Source of the DNA: Vicia villosa
Lineage: Eukaryota; Streptophyta; Magnoliopsida; Fabales; Fabaceae
Direction: 5' to 3'
DNA length: 64,000 nt
Assembly (NCBI RefSeq): GCF_029867415.1
Contig: NW_026705228.1
Span: 930,001 to 994,000 of the forward strand
In this document: positions 56,501-64,000 of the stretch, piece by piece
Position numbering within the stretch: the first letter of the stretch is position 1
How the letters are laid out: the number at the start of each line of letters is the position of its first letter
Notes under the pieces: generated by a model
Databases searched by the model: none
Seen by the model: only the letters and a program-made list of their open reading frames with translations
What the model was told of the DNA's origin: nothing
Program-made: the position numbers and the translations under genes

Positions 56501-57580
56501 TAAGGGAGGCTCCCCGATGACAATATCATATGGCATTTTGAGAAAGACGGTGAATATTCGGTGAAATCCGCCTACCATTTGTCGCGAAGGCTGCATCTCA
56601 GCTCCAGGGCGGGAACGTCAACCAATTCTGATGGTGCCTTGTGGAAAAATTTGTGGAAGGCTCCCCTAGTCGAGAGAACAAAAAATTTCACTTGGAGGCT
56701 GCTCAACAATATCCTGCCAACCAAATGCAATCTGGAAAAGAAAGGTATCAAATTAGATGTTTCCTGTCCCTTTTGTGATATTTTTCCAGAATCAACAAAC
56801 CATGTTTTTATGGTCTGTGAGTTTGCAAGAAGGGTGTTCTTCTCTCCCCCCCTTGGTGTTCGGTTACCCCAAACAGGGGATTTATTTACCTGGCTGACTG
56901 AGATGATTAAAAAGAAAGACCGGAGATTAGCACAAGTTGTTTGCACTGGTTTGTGGAAGATTTGGAACGCGAGGAATGCGGTGGTTTTCAAGTCAGTCAC
57001 ACCGAATCCGCAGCAAATTGCTCAGAATGTTGGAGACGCGATTATGGAGCTCAACAATGCAAAAGAGTGTGCTACGATTCAGACCCACGGCACCTCGATG
57101 AGCTTTGGTGCAACCGGTTTTTGGACTGTCAATGTCGACGCAGGATGTTTTGAAGATGGAGTAGTTTCTTTGGGGTGTGTGATAAAAGACCCGAAGGCAG
57201 GAATCTATATGTCAGCGTGCAAGACCCTCTCCAGCTTCGCGGAGCCGTCCACGGCTGAGCTGCTTGGTATTCAATGGGCAATGGAGGTGGCAAAAGACCT
57301 CAAAATTGAGACTGTGATGTTTTTCTCTGATGCTCTGGACATTGTTGACAGTATTAATGGGGCTGTTCATAATGCAGCTCTTGATTTTATTGTAAACGAT
57401 TGTAAAGCTTTGCTTTGTAGCTTTAGGGATGCGGCTCTTGTTTTTATTACTAGGAATTTTAATGCAGAGGCTCACCATATGGTGGGTATTGGAAAGGCCT
57501 TAGGTTCAAAATCTTGGTTTGGCCATTTTCTTACCTCTAAGGAACTATCTGTACCACTAGCTTCTTTGGCCTCCTTTTAA
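53498..57580 (+). pseudogene. LINE ORF2 (endonuclease, reverse transcriptase, RNase H) with in-frame stops
   Basis: One frame runs from ATG 53498 to the stop at 57580. The APE-type endonuclease begins MKILSWNCRGLG and ends near GSDHAVL (about 54175). RT shows KAPGPDGLPALFYHKYW, SAFVKGRLITDNALIA, RQGDPLSPYLF and FADDSLIFA (FADD at 55559-55570). A zinc-binding zf-RVT-like segment lies near 56640-56850 (CPFCDIFPESTNHVFMVC), and an RNase H domain at 57115-57490 (VNVDAGCF, STAELLGIQWAM, FFSDALDIV). In-frame stops occur near 53534 (TGA, from CGA), 53894, 54413 and 56501. Confidence 0.92.
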
Positions 57581-57612
57581 GCCATCTGGTATTTGATTTC
57601 AAAAAAAAAAAA

Positions 57613-57876
57613 CTCTTCTGCTATAACAACAAAAATCTCTATCATTAAAATTCTAGTCTTTGTCAAACTACCAGTTTCTCCTATATAATTGATTCTGCAA
57701 ATTCTTTTCCATGTTATAGCCATCTAGCACTAACTCTGAAATTTATCCATTTTTTCTACTCAAGCTAAAATATTATTCGTATCAGCGAAAATCCAGTTTT
57801 AAGCTAAATCTCTTAAATAGTACCATTCTTTGTTTCTGCTAAAATATTAAAATAGGTATTACATTTCCTCTACTAC
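57613..57876 (-). repeat. Old LTR, third piece, including the right LINE target duplication
   Basis: Resumes after the LINE tail. A possible LTR end TATTACA lies at 57857-57863. That would make the reassembled LTR about 1.8 kb. No coding sequence. Confidence 0.45.
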
Positions 57877-57959
57877 TGTAGCAACCTGCCCTAAAAATTA
57901 AAGATTAGAGTCGCCACCTATTCTACCAAGGCGAATAGGAAACCTCGCGCAGTTAAGAG
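57877..57959. repeat. 83-bp end of an Ogre-like LTR
   Basis: TGTAGCAACCTGCC, then AAAATTAAAGATTAGAGTCGCCAC, resembles the Ogre-A LTR start (TGTCGCTACCGCG, then AAAATTAACAGAGTCGCCAC). It is cut by the SIRE-2 LTR at 57960. Confidence 0.55.
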
Positions 57960-59167
57960 TGTTAGAACAAGATTTGTTCTGATCAATTATCTTAGTTTTG
58001 ATGATAACAATAATATGAATTTTGCTCAAGATAATATGGTACTCTAATCCAATGCAATTTCCTTTTCAGGAAATATATAAAGAGTATGCATAATTCAGCG
58101 CTCAGAAGCTTTGTCTCAAAGGGTTCAACATGCAACATCAGAACATGGTCTGGCAAGACATCAGAAGATGGTCGAAGCAGAAGCAGAACATGGGTCTATG
58201 GAAGCATCAGAAGAACATGAGATCAGAAGCACTGAAGTTCTGATGGTATCACGCTCAGAAGCACTTCAAGGTCAGAAGATCAGAAGATGCTTTGCACCAA
58301 GCTGTTTGACTCTGATGATATTCAAACGTTGTATTCACAAACATCAGATCAGAAGGAAGTACACGTGGCAAGCTACGCTGACTGACAAAAGGAACGTTAA
58401 AAGCTATTATAGGCAACGTCAGTAGACACAGCGTGAACAAGGCTCGAGGTAGTTGACAAAAGCGTATAACATTAAATGCGATGCTGTACGGAACACGCAA
58501 AGCATTAAATGCACTCAACGGTCATCTTCTCCAACGCCTATAAATATGAAGTTCTGATGAGAAGCAAGGTTAACGATTCTGAACAAAAACAACGCCTATT
58601 AACTTGCTGAAACTCTGTTCTACTCAAAGCTCAGAATCTTCATCTTCATCAAAGCTCACTACATTGTTGTTGTAATATATTAGTGAGATTAAGCTTAAAC
58701 GTTAAGAGAAATATCACAGTTTGTGATTATAGCTTTTAAGAAGCAATTGTAATACTCTTAGAATTGATTACATTAAGTTGTAAGGAACTAGAGTGATCGT
58801 GTGGATCAGTATACTCTAGGAAGTCTTAGAGGTTATCTAAGCAGGTTGTAACTAGAGTGATCGTGTGGATCAGAATACTCTAGAAAAGTCTTAGAGGGTA
58901 TCTAAGCAGTTGTTCCTGGAGTGATCAGTGTGTGATCAGAAGACTCTGGAAGACTTAGTTGCTGACTAAGTGGAGAACCATTGTAATCCGTGCGATTAGT
59001 GGATTAAATCCTCAGTTGAGGTAAATCATCTCTGCGGGGGTGGACTGGAGTAGTTTAGTTAACAACGAACCAGGATAAAAATAACTGTGCAATTTATTTT
59101 TATCTGTCAAGTTTTTAAAGCTACACTTATTCAAACCCCCCCTTTCTAAGTGTTTTTCTATCCTTCA
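57960..59167 (+). repeat. SIRE-2 5' LTR (1208 bp)
   Basis: Starts TGTTAGAACAAG and ends CTATCCTTCA, the reverse complement of the SIRE-1 LTR ends. The TATA box TATAAATAT is at 58539-58547. It contains CAGAAG-rich and ACTAGAGTGATC-type repeats. Confidence 0.93.
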
Positions 59168-59169
59168 AT

Positions 59170-59181
59170 TGGCATCAGAGC
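59170..59181 (+). promoter_or_regulatory. SIRE-2 primer binding site for tRNA-iMet
   Basis: TGGCATCAGAGC, 11 of 12 matches to the initiator-Met complement, two bases after the LTR. Confidence 0.85.
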
Positions 59182-59253
59182 GCCGGTTCTAAGGTGCAAG
59201 CACTTAACCGTGTTTAGAAAAGATTCAGGAAGAGAAAAACGCTTCAGTAAAAG

Positions 59254-61173
59254 ATGGTTGATGAAACTGCAAAGTCTACACCTGCATCTACATCTGGCTC
59301 TACTGAGCAACACAACGGTAACAATGGTTATACTAGACCGCCGGTATTTGATGGTGAAAACTTTGAATACTGGAAAGATAAACTGGAAAGTTACTTTCTT
59401 GGTCTAGATGGTGATCTATGGGATCTTCTGATGGATGGTTACAAACATCCAGTAAATGCCAGTGGCGTAAAGCTGACAAGGCAAGAAATGAATGATGATC
59501 AGAAGAAGCTTTTCAGGAATCATCATAAATGCAGAACTGTTTTGCTGAATGCTATCTCTCATGCTGAGTATGAGAAGATATCTAACAGGGAAACGGCCTA
59601 TGACATATATGAGTCTTTGAAAATGACTCATGAAGGAAATGCTCAAGTCAAGGAGACTAAAGCTCTCGCTTTAATCCAGAAGTATGAAGCCTTCAAGATG
59701 GAGGATGATGAAGACATTGAAAAGATGTTTTCAAGATTTCAAACTCTTACTGCTGGATTGAGAGTTCTTGACAAGGGATACACCAAGGCTGATCATGTAA
59801 AGAAGATCATCAGAAGCTTACCCAGAAGATGGGGTCCTATGGTGACTGCATTCAAGATTGCAAAGAATCTGAATGAAGTTTCTCTGGAAGAGCTTATCAG
59901 TGCCTTGAGAAGCCATGAAATAGAGCTGGACGCAAATGAGCCTCAAAAGAAAGGTAAGTCTATTGCATTAAAATCCAATATCAAGAAATGCACTAACGCT
60001 TTTCAGGCTAGAGAAGAAGATCCTGAAGAATCAGAATCTGAAGAAGAAGATGAACTGTCCTTGATCTCCAGAAGGCTAAATCAACTCTGGAAGAACAAGC
60101 AAAGGAAGTTCAGAGGCGTCAGAAGTTCAAAGAAATTTGAACATGGAGAATCTTCTGATGACAGAAGATTTGACAAGAAGAAGGTCATGTGCTATGAATG
60201 CAATGAGCCTGGACACTTCAAGAATGAATGTCCAAAACTTCAGAAGGAAAATCCCAAGAAGAAGTTTCATAAGAAGAAAGGTCTTATGGCAACCTGGGAT
60301 GAGTCAGAAGATGATTCAGACTCTGAAGATGAGCAGGCTAACTGTGCGCTGATGGCGACAGAAGATGACGGATCAGAATCTACATCAGAATCAGATTCTG
60401 AAGAGGTATTTTCTGAACTTACTAGAGATGAGTTAGTTTCCGGTCTAACAGAACTTCTGGAATTCAAGTCTCAAATTAGTCTCAAATACAAAGAGCTGAA
60501 AAAGCTATTTGAATGTGAAACAAAGAAGCTTGAGTTGGAGAATTCTGAATTAAAAGAAAAACTTTTAAAATTATCCAATAATGTTGGATCTCCTTCTGAT
60601 TCAGAAAAATCCACTCCTAGTCTAAACCATATTCTGAAAGAATATGATTTAAGTTTCAGGAAGTTCTTATCTAGAAGTATTGGCAGAAGTCAGCTAGCTT
60701 CTATGATATATGTTGTGTCTGGAAACAAAAGAGTCGGCATTGGTTTTGAGGGTGAAACCCCATACAAACTTGAACCTGTTGATGAAATGAAACTCACATA
60801 CAAGCCATTGTATGATCAGTTCAAGTATGGCCACTCCCATGATATTAGGCACACTTCACATGCTCAAAGTTTTCACATAACACACACCAAAAAGCATGTG
60901 ACACAACCTAGGAAATATCATGAAACTCACATTAAAAATTATCATGCTGTTCCTCCTATTGCTTACAATGTTAAACCCAAGTTCAATCAGAACTTGAGAA
61001 AATCTAACAAGAAAGGACCCAAGAAGATGTGGGTACCAAAGAAAAAGACTATTTCTTTTGCAGATTCTCTTGGCGACAAAGAAGATAAAAGTCAACATGT
61101 CATGTCACCTGGACTCAAGTTGGTCTCAACACTTGAAGGGAAGAAGGACTGTCTTCCAAGTTCTGGTACTTAA
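59254..61173 (+). CDS. gag: SIRE-2 gag, full length, 639 aa
   Basis: Starts MVDETAKSTPASTSGS; the ATG is 86 bp after the LTR. It has the same N-terminal region as SIRE-1 gag, an acidic Ser/Glu stretch and the zinc knuckle CYECNEPGHFKNEC (about residue 315). A second acidic stretch follows, then a coiled coil around residues 395-445 (ELTELLEFKSQISLKYKEL) and a basic C-terminal region rich in His and Lys ending KKMWVPKKKTISF and a short tail. In intact relatives gag continues into protease; here it stops at 61171-61173, just before remnants of that boundary. Gag may still form particles. Confidence 0.9.
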   Translation: MVDETAKSTPASTSGSTEQHNGNNGYTRPPVFDGENFEYWKDKLESYFLGLDGDLWDLLMDGYKHPVNASGVKLTRQEMNDDQKKLFRNHHKCRTVLLNAISHAEYEKISNRETAYDIYESLKMTHEGNAQVKETKALALIQKYEAFKMEDDEDIEKMFSRFQTLTAGLRVLDKGYTKADHVKKIIRSLPRRWGPMVTAFKIAKNLNEVSLEELISALRSHEIELDANEPQKKGKSIALKSNIKKCTNAFQAREEDPEESESEEEDELSLISRRLNQLWKNKQRKFRGVRSSKKFEHGESSDDRRFDKKKVMCYECNEPGHFKNECPKLQKENPKKKFHKKKGLMATWDESEDDSDSEDEQANCALMATEDDGSESTSESDSEEVFSELTRDELVSGLTELLEFKSQISLKYKELKKLFECETKKLELENSELKEKLLKLSNNVGSPSDSEKSTPSLNHILKEYDLSFRKFLSRSIGRSQLASMIYVVSGNKRVGIGFEGETPYKLEPVDEMKLTYKPLYDQFKYGHSHDIRHTSHAQSFHITHTKKHVTQPRKYHETHIKNYHAVPPIAYNVKPKFNQNLRKSNKKGPKKMWVPKKKTISFADSLGDKEDKSQHVMSPGLKLVSTLEGKKDCLPSSGT

Positions 61174-61584
61174 ATCTGTTGAAGAAACTATGTTCGTAGG
61201 AGATCAGAAAAGAAAGTTTATTAGTCTTGGAACCATCTGTTTTGTTCGTTTCTAAAGCATTGATGTTTCGTTCTTGATTATTCTGAATGCTCTAAATGCT
61301 ACAGAATATACAATATTGAAACATTGATTGTGGACGAATCTATAAATATCTGGTTTGATGATAAACTTGTTTCTGATGAAACAAAGCAGCTTAAGAATTT
61401 CTGCAGATACAATTTTGTCGTATCAGAAGCTGCAGAACAAAGAAGTGAACCTCCAGAAGCTGTGTATATCAGAAGTAATGGATCAGAAGATCATTCAGAT
61501 TTATATCAGCACACTTCAGAAGGAGTGTTTCCAGAAGAGAAAGTTGATCAGATCAGAAGCAGTGATCTGAATCTGAAGGTGTAA
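61174..61584 (+). pseudogene. SIRE-2 pol remnants (gag-protease boundary and integrase C-terminus)
   Basis: A GDQKRKFISLGTI-like segment near 61200-61240 fits the gag-protease boundary. From about 61277 a segment (YRIYNIETLIVDESINI) matches YRVYNTETLIVEESINI downstream of the integrase core in SIRE-1. The protease and integrase core between them are gone. After 61584 the RT and RNase H are also missing. Confidence 0.75.
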
Positions 61585-61892
61585 AGTCTATTCTAAAATT
61601 CACAGCTGTCATCTATTATCTGATGGTGAACACGTGTCTGTACGGTTAGTACAAAGCGTGCAGTTGAAAAGACGCCGACCTAGGTAACTGTATTAAATCA
61701 TTTCATTTACTGTGTTCTCTCTCCTAATGTCATTTCTCATTAAATGCATAATGATTTCTTTTTAAATCTTTTAAATAACCCGCTTCATCTTCATTCCCTC
61801 TTTTTCTCTCTTTCTCTCTTTTTTTGTGCATTCACTTCGTTGCATTTCTCTTCAAACCCTAGTTTTTGATTTGATCTCAAAGCATTATCATC
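61585..61892 (+). other. Spacer upstream of SIRE-2 accessory ORF
   Basis: Noncoding, with a TCTCTTTTTCTC-type pyrimidine run at about 61798-61823 just before the ORF. It matches the SIRE-1 spacer in parts (GAACACGTG, AAACCCTAG). Confidence 0.6.
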
Positions 61893-64000
61893 ATGAACTC
61901 ATCTTCTTGTTCATCAAATTCAAAAGAAAGGCTCACTTCTACACAGTTCCTTTTAAGCAAATATGAGCATGCTCCATTGAAAACATGCTTAATACCCACG
62001 AAAGAACTGGAAGTTCTATGTGAATCTGCTGTGGACATCAACAACCTTAAAGCTAATGGCTTTCAGTGTGATGCAAGAATCCTTGAGCAAGGATGGTCTA
62101 AATATCTTGATAGATTGGTTGGTCCAATTTATCCTGAACTTGTGAAGGATTTTTGGGTACATGCAACGGTTACTCCAACTGCCATCATTTCATTCGTGCT
62201 AGGGCATGAAGTGGTTATCTCTGAGAAGCTCATCAGGAAGCTGTACAATCTTGATGATGAAGAAAGTTGGTCTGGTCTTCAACCCAATACAGTTGACTGG
62301 ACTCCAGTTGAAAAACAAATCTCTACGGTTTTTGGAATTGATTCTCATAACACGGGCACCTTAAGGCCTTTTTATAAAGTATGGGCTGAGATTATTCTGG
62401 GTTCTCTTCACCATAGAAAAAGGATGCTCTCCTCCTCCTACATCAGTCCGACTCACAAGTATACTCTTTTCTGCATTGGCAAAAAGATAGAGATCAACAT
62501 CTCTCATATTCTGTTTGAGAATCTGAAAACTTCTATCTTTGAGTCAAGAGAAGATGAAAGGGCGAAGTACCCTCATATTCCAAGAACAACCATTCCATTC
62601 GGAAGGATGATTTCAGACATTCTGATTGAAAGCAAAGTGGTGGACTCCATCAGAAATCTCAATGCATCGCATTTTCTTGGAGTAATTCAAGGTCCCATCT
62701 TCAATGGTGTTGATTTGTTCAGACTGGAACTCATTAAGAATGTACCTTTTGTGTGCACAAGCTTTCCTGACATTCTGTCAAGAAGAATTGCTGTTGAAGG
62801 ATTCATCTCCTTGTTTCATAAAGAACTTGATCATGTTGTCAAGCTTTACTTGGAAGATTGTGTTAGGAAGCAATCAGACGTTGATCCTGCTTGGATCCGT
62901 GGCAGAGTACTCCCGTCCAAAGATGATATTCTGAAGAAGGATAAGAAGGAACGACAGGCAAGGCTAAAAAGAAAGGCACAAGAAGATGAGGCTGAGAGAG
63001 CCAAGATGTTGAGGGTCACATATGATCCTGACAAGGTAGGCTCTTCTGAACGAAGGAATAAAAGGATCAGAGACTCCTTTCACAAAACCAGATCTTCACA
63101 TGCTTCTTCTGAACACTTCTCCAGGCAGGTTTTTACTCCACCTCCTTCTGTCCCTAAACCTTCTCCCCAATCACCTCCTTCTGAACCAAAAGTAAACTTT
63201 ACCTTACCAAATCCTTCTCCATCATCCTTCTCCTCTCCCATTCTAAACCCCACACCTTTAAGTATTCTTCCCCCAACTCCTTCTGATAAATCCTTCTCAT
63301 CAATTCCCTTTACAAATACTTCACCCTCTTCTCAATCCATCCCTTCTGATATTCCACCCTCATCAATCATTCTCTCAGATATCCCTTCTTCCTCATCCAC
63401 CGCACCTCCACCTTCTATATCCCATCCCTTACCTACCAGAAAATCCAAACCTTACTGTCTTCTCTACCCTGACTACAAATTCACCTTCAATCCGCCTGAA
63501 CCTGAACCCTATACCTACCTGGAACTTTTCAGACATAAGGTGATTAGCAGTCTAGACCTTCTGAAGGATGCATTTCTAAATGGTCTGGATGATGTTTCTA
63601 CAAGAAATCTCTGGAGAAGATTTCGCAAGGATTTTCAAGTAGAAGCAATGGGAGTACAGAAAAGACTAGTGGCTGCTGCCCCTGGTTACCCTGGTTACCT
63701 TCTGGAAGATGATAATGGTATTTACTACCATCCTCTCAGAAATTGTGTTGCTGCTGAGGAGAAGCCCTTTGTGGATGAATTGGAAGTAGCAAGACTGGCT
63801 GCTGAAATGGAAGCAAATCCATGCAGGGATATTGTTATCTTTATTCCTGATTATCCTGTTCTGCTCGGAGATTTCAAGACTCTTTTTGACTATCTGAGGG
63901 AAAACCCTTCTGAGAAAGACCCAAGCTTGGTCATTCCAGAAGTTGTTGACCCACCAGAAGTTGAAGGTCCTTCTGCTCCCAGGAATCTAGCTGCCATTCT
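61893..64000 (+). CDS. SIRE-2 accessory ORF (env-like position), open for 702 codons to the window end
   Basis: ATG 61893 opens a frame with no stop up to 64000 (read codon by codon). The N-terminal 400 residues form a folded-looking domain (LDRLVGPIYPELVKDFWVH, VLGHEVVISEKLIRKLYNL) that resembles the putative plant transposon protein family (PF20167-like). A highly charged segment follows (KKDKKERQARLKRKAQEDEAERAK), then a long Pro/Ser-rich linker. The C-terminal domain is the one shared with SIRE-1 (NLWRRFRKDF, NPCRDIVIF, NLAAIL). No signal peptide or membrane helix is visible in this part. The C-terminus is outside the window. Function unknown. Confidence 0.85.
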   Translation, partial: MNSSSCSSNSKERLTSTQFLLSKYEHAPLKTCLIPTKELEVLCESAVDINNLKANGFQCDARILEQGWSKYLDRLVGPIYPELVKDFWVHATVTPTAIISFVLGHEVVISEKLIRKLYNLDDEESWSGLQPNTVDWTPVEKQISTVFGIDSHNTGTLRPFYKVWAEIILGSLHHRKRMLSSSYISPTHKYTLFCIGKKIEINISHILFENLKTSIFESREDERAKYPHIPRTTIPFGRMISDILIESKVVDSIRNLNASHFLGVIQGPIFNGVDLFRLELIKNVPFVCTSFPDILSRRIAVEGFISLFHKELDHVVKLYLEDCVRKQSDVDPAWIRGRVLPSKDDILKKDKKERQARLKRKAQEDEAERAKMLRVTYDPDKVGSSERRNKRIRDSFHKTRSSHASSEHFSRQVFTPPPSVPKPSPQSPPSEPKVNFTLPNPSPSSFSSPILNPTPLSILPPTPSDKSFSSIPFTNTSPSSQSIPSDIPPSSIILSDIPSSSSTAPPPSISHPLPTRKSKPYCLLYPDYKFTFNPPEPEPYTYLELFRHKVISSLDLLKDAFLNGLDDVSTRNLWRRFRKDFQVEAMGVQKRLVAAAPGYPGYLLEDDNGIYYHPLRNCVAAEEKPFVDELEVARLAAEMEANPCRDIVIFIPDYPVLLGDFKTLFDYLRENPSEKDPSLVIPEVVDPPEVEGPSAPRNLAAI

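Larger units (their letters stand above)
51953..57612 (+). mobile_element. L1-type LINE, near full length, decayed
   Basis: It has a 5' region, ORF1 with DUF4283-like and CCHC zinc knuckle parts, and ORF2 with endonuclease, RT, zinc-binding and RNase H parts. A 3' end of about 20 bp and a 12-base A tail follow. Target duplications of 14-16 bp (CTCTCCTGCTATAA at 51939-51952 and CTCTTCTGCTATAA at 57613-57626) differ at one base. Nonsense codons and frameshifts show it is inactive. Confidence 0.93.
57960..64000 (+). mobile_element. SIRE-2: plus-strand SIRE/Maximus-type copia element, pol-deleted, runs off window
   Basis: 5' LTR, PBS, full gag, small pol remnants and a long accessory ORF are present. 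It is the same family as SIRE-1 (LTR ends, gag) but in the opposite orientation. Two deletions removed protease, the integrase core, RT and RNase H. The 3' LTR is beyond the window. Confidence 0.88.

Noticed and set aside
1..64000. A host protein-coding gene somewhere in the window
   Set aside because: Every long ORF falls in a retroelement frame; remaining ORFs are short, antisense or repeat-derived.

Overview
The window looks like nuclear DNA of a legume with a large, repeat-rich genome, most likely tribe Fabeae (pea, vetch, lentil or grass-pea group). This is an inference from what fills it: two nested Ogre-type Ty3/gypsy elements with 4-5 kb LTRs, an extra ORF1 and tRNA-Arg primer sites, together with two SIRE/Maximus-type Ty1/copia elements. 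I found no host gene, rRNA gene, CRISPR array or bacterial-type operon. Almost every base can be assigned to a retrotransposon or the remnant of one.

Layout. (1) 1-38613 is an old, minus-strand Ogre-type element, here called Ogre-A, whose left LTR lies outside the window. From right to left it has a 5' LTR (34509-38613), PBS, leader, ORF1, gag-pro, a predicted 251-bp intron, pol and a 3' noncoding region. It is riddled with nonsense codons and frameshifts. (2) 10403-33137 is a second, complete and apparently intact Ogre, called Ogre-B, inserted in Ogre-A ORF1. It has 5093-bp LTRs that are nearly identical, a perfect GTTCC target duplication, and full-length ORF1 (511 aa), gag-pro (1309 aa) and pol (1157 aa plus spliced N-terminus). 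(3) 38614-40927 is the end of another Ogre-like LTR, into which Ogre-A apparently inserted. (4) 40928-42505, 51512-51952 and 57613-57876 are pieces of one older LTR element with an initiator-Met PBS. It was split first by the copia element SIRE-1 (42506-51511, TSD ATATT) and then by an L1-type LINE (51953-57612, about 15-bp TSD, poly-A tail). (5) 57877-57959 is an 83-bp end of an Ogre-like LTR. (6) 57960-64000 is a second, plus-strand SIRE element (SIRE-2), cut by the window end.

How the parts work together. In each Ogre a Pol II promoter in the 5' LTR would drive one RNA. tRNA-Arg primes reverse transcription. A conserved phase-2 intron between gag-pro and pol decides whether the short gag-pro or the long gag-pro-pol product is made. 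ORF1 is an extra protein of unknown function. The SIRE copies carry gag, pol and a large accessory ORF at the position called env-like in sireviruses. Each copy lacks what the other retains: SIRE-1 has RT/RNase H but a shortened accessory ORF and no protease; SIRE-2 has full gag and a long accessory ORF but no pol.

The most novel-looking signals are noncoding and in the Ogres. They are stem-loops just downstream of the pol stop whose stems change sequence but keep pairing; arrays of mini-hairpins with a constant GCCTTG loop and covarying arms in both the LTR and the 3' region; a tRNA-like module with perfect Pol III A and B boxes and a T6 terminator inside the LTR; and 3'-region segments identical to the 3' part of the tRNA-Arg primer.
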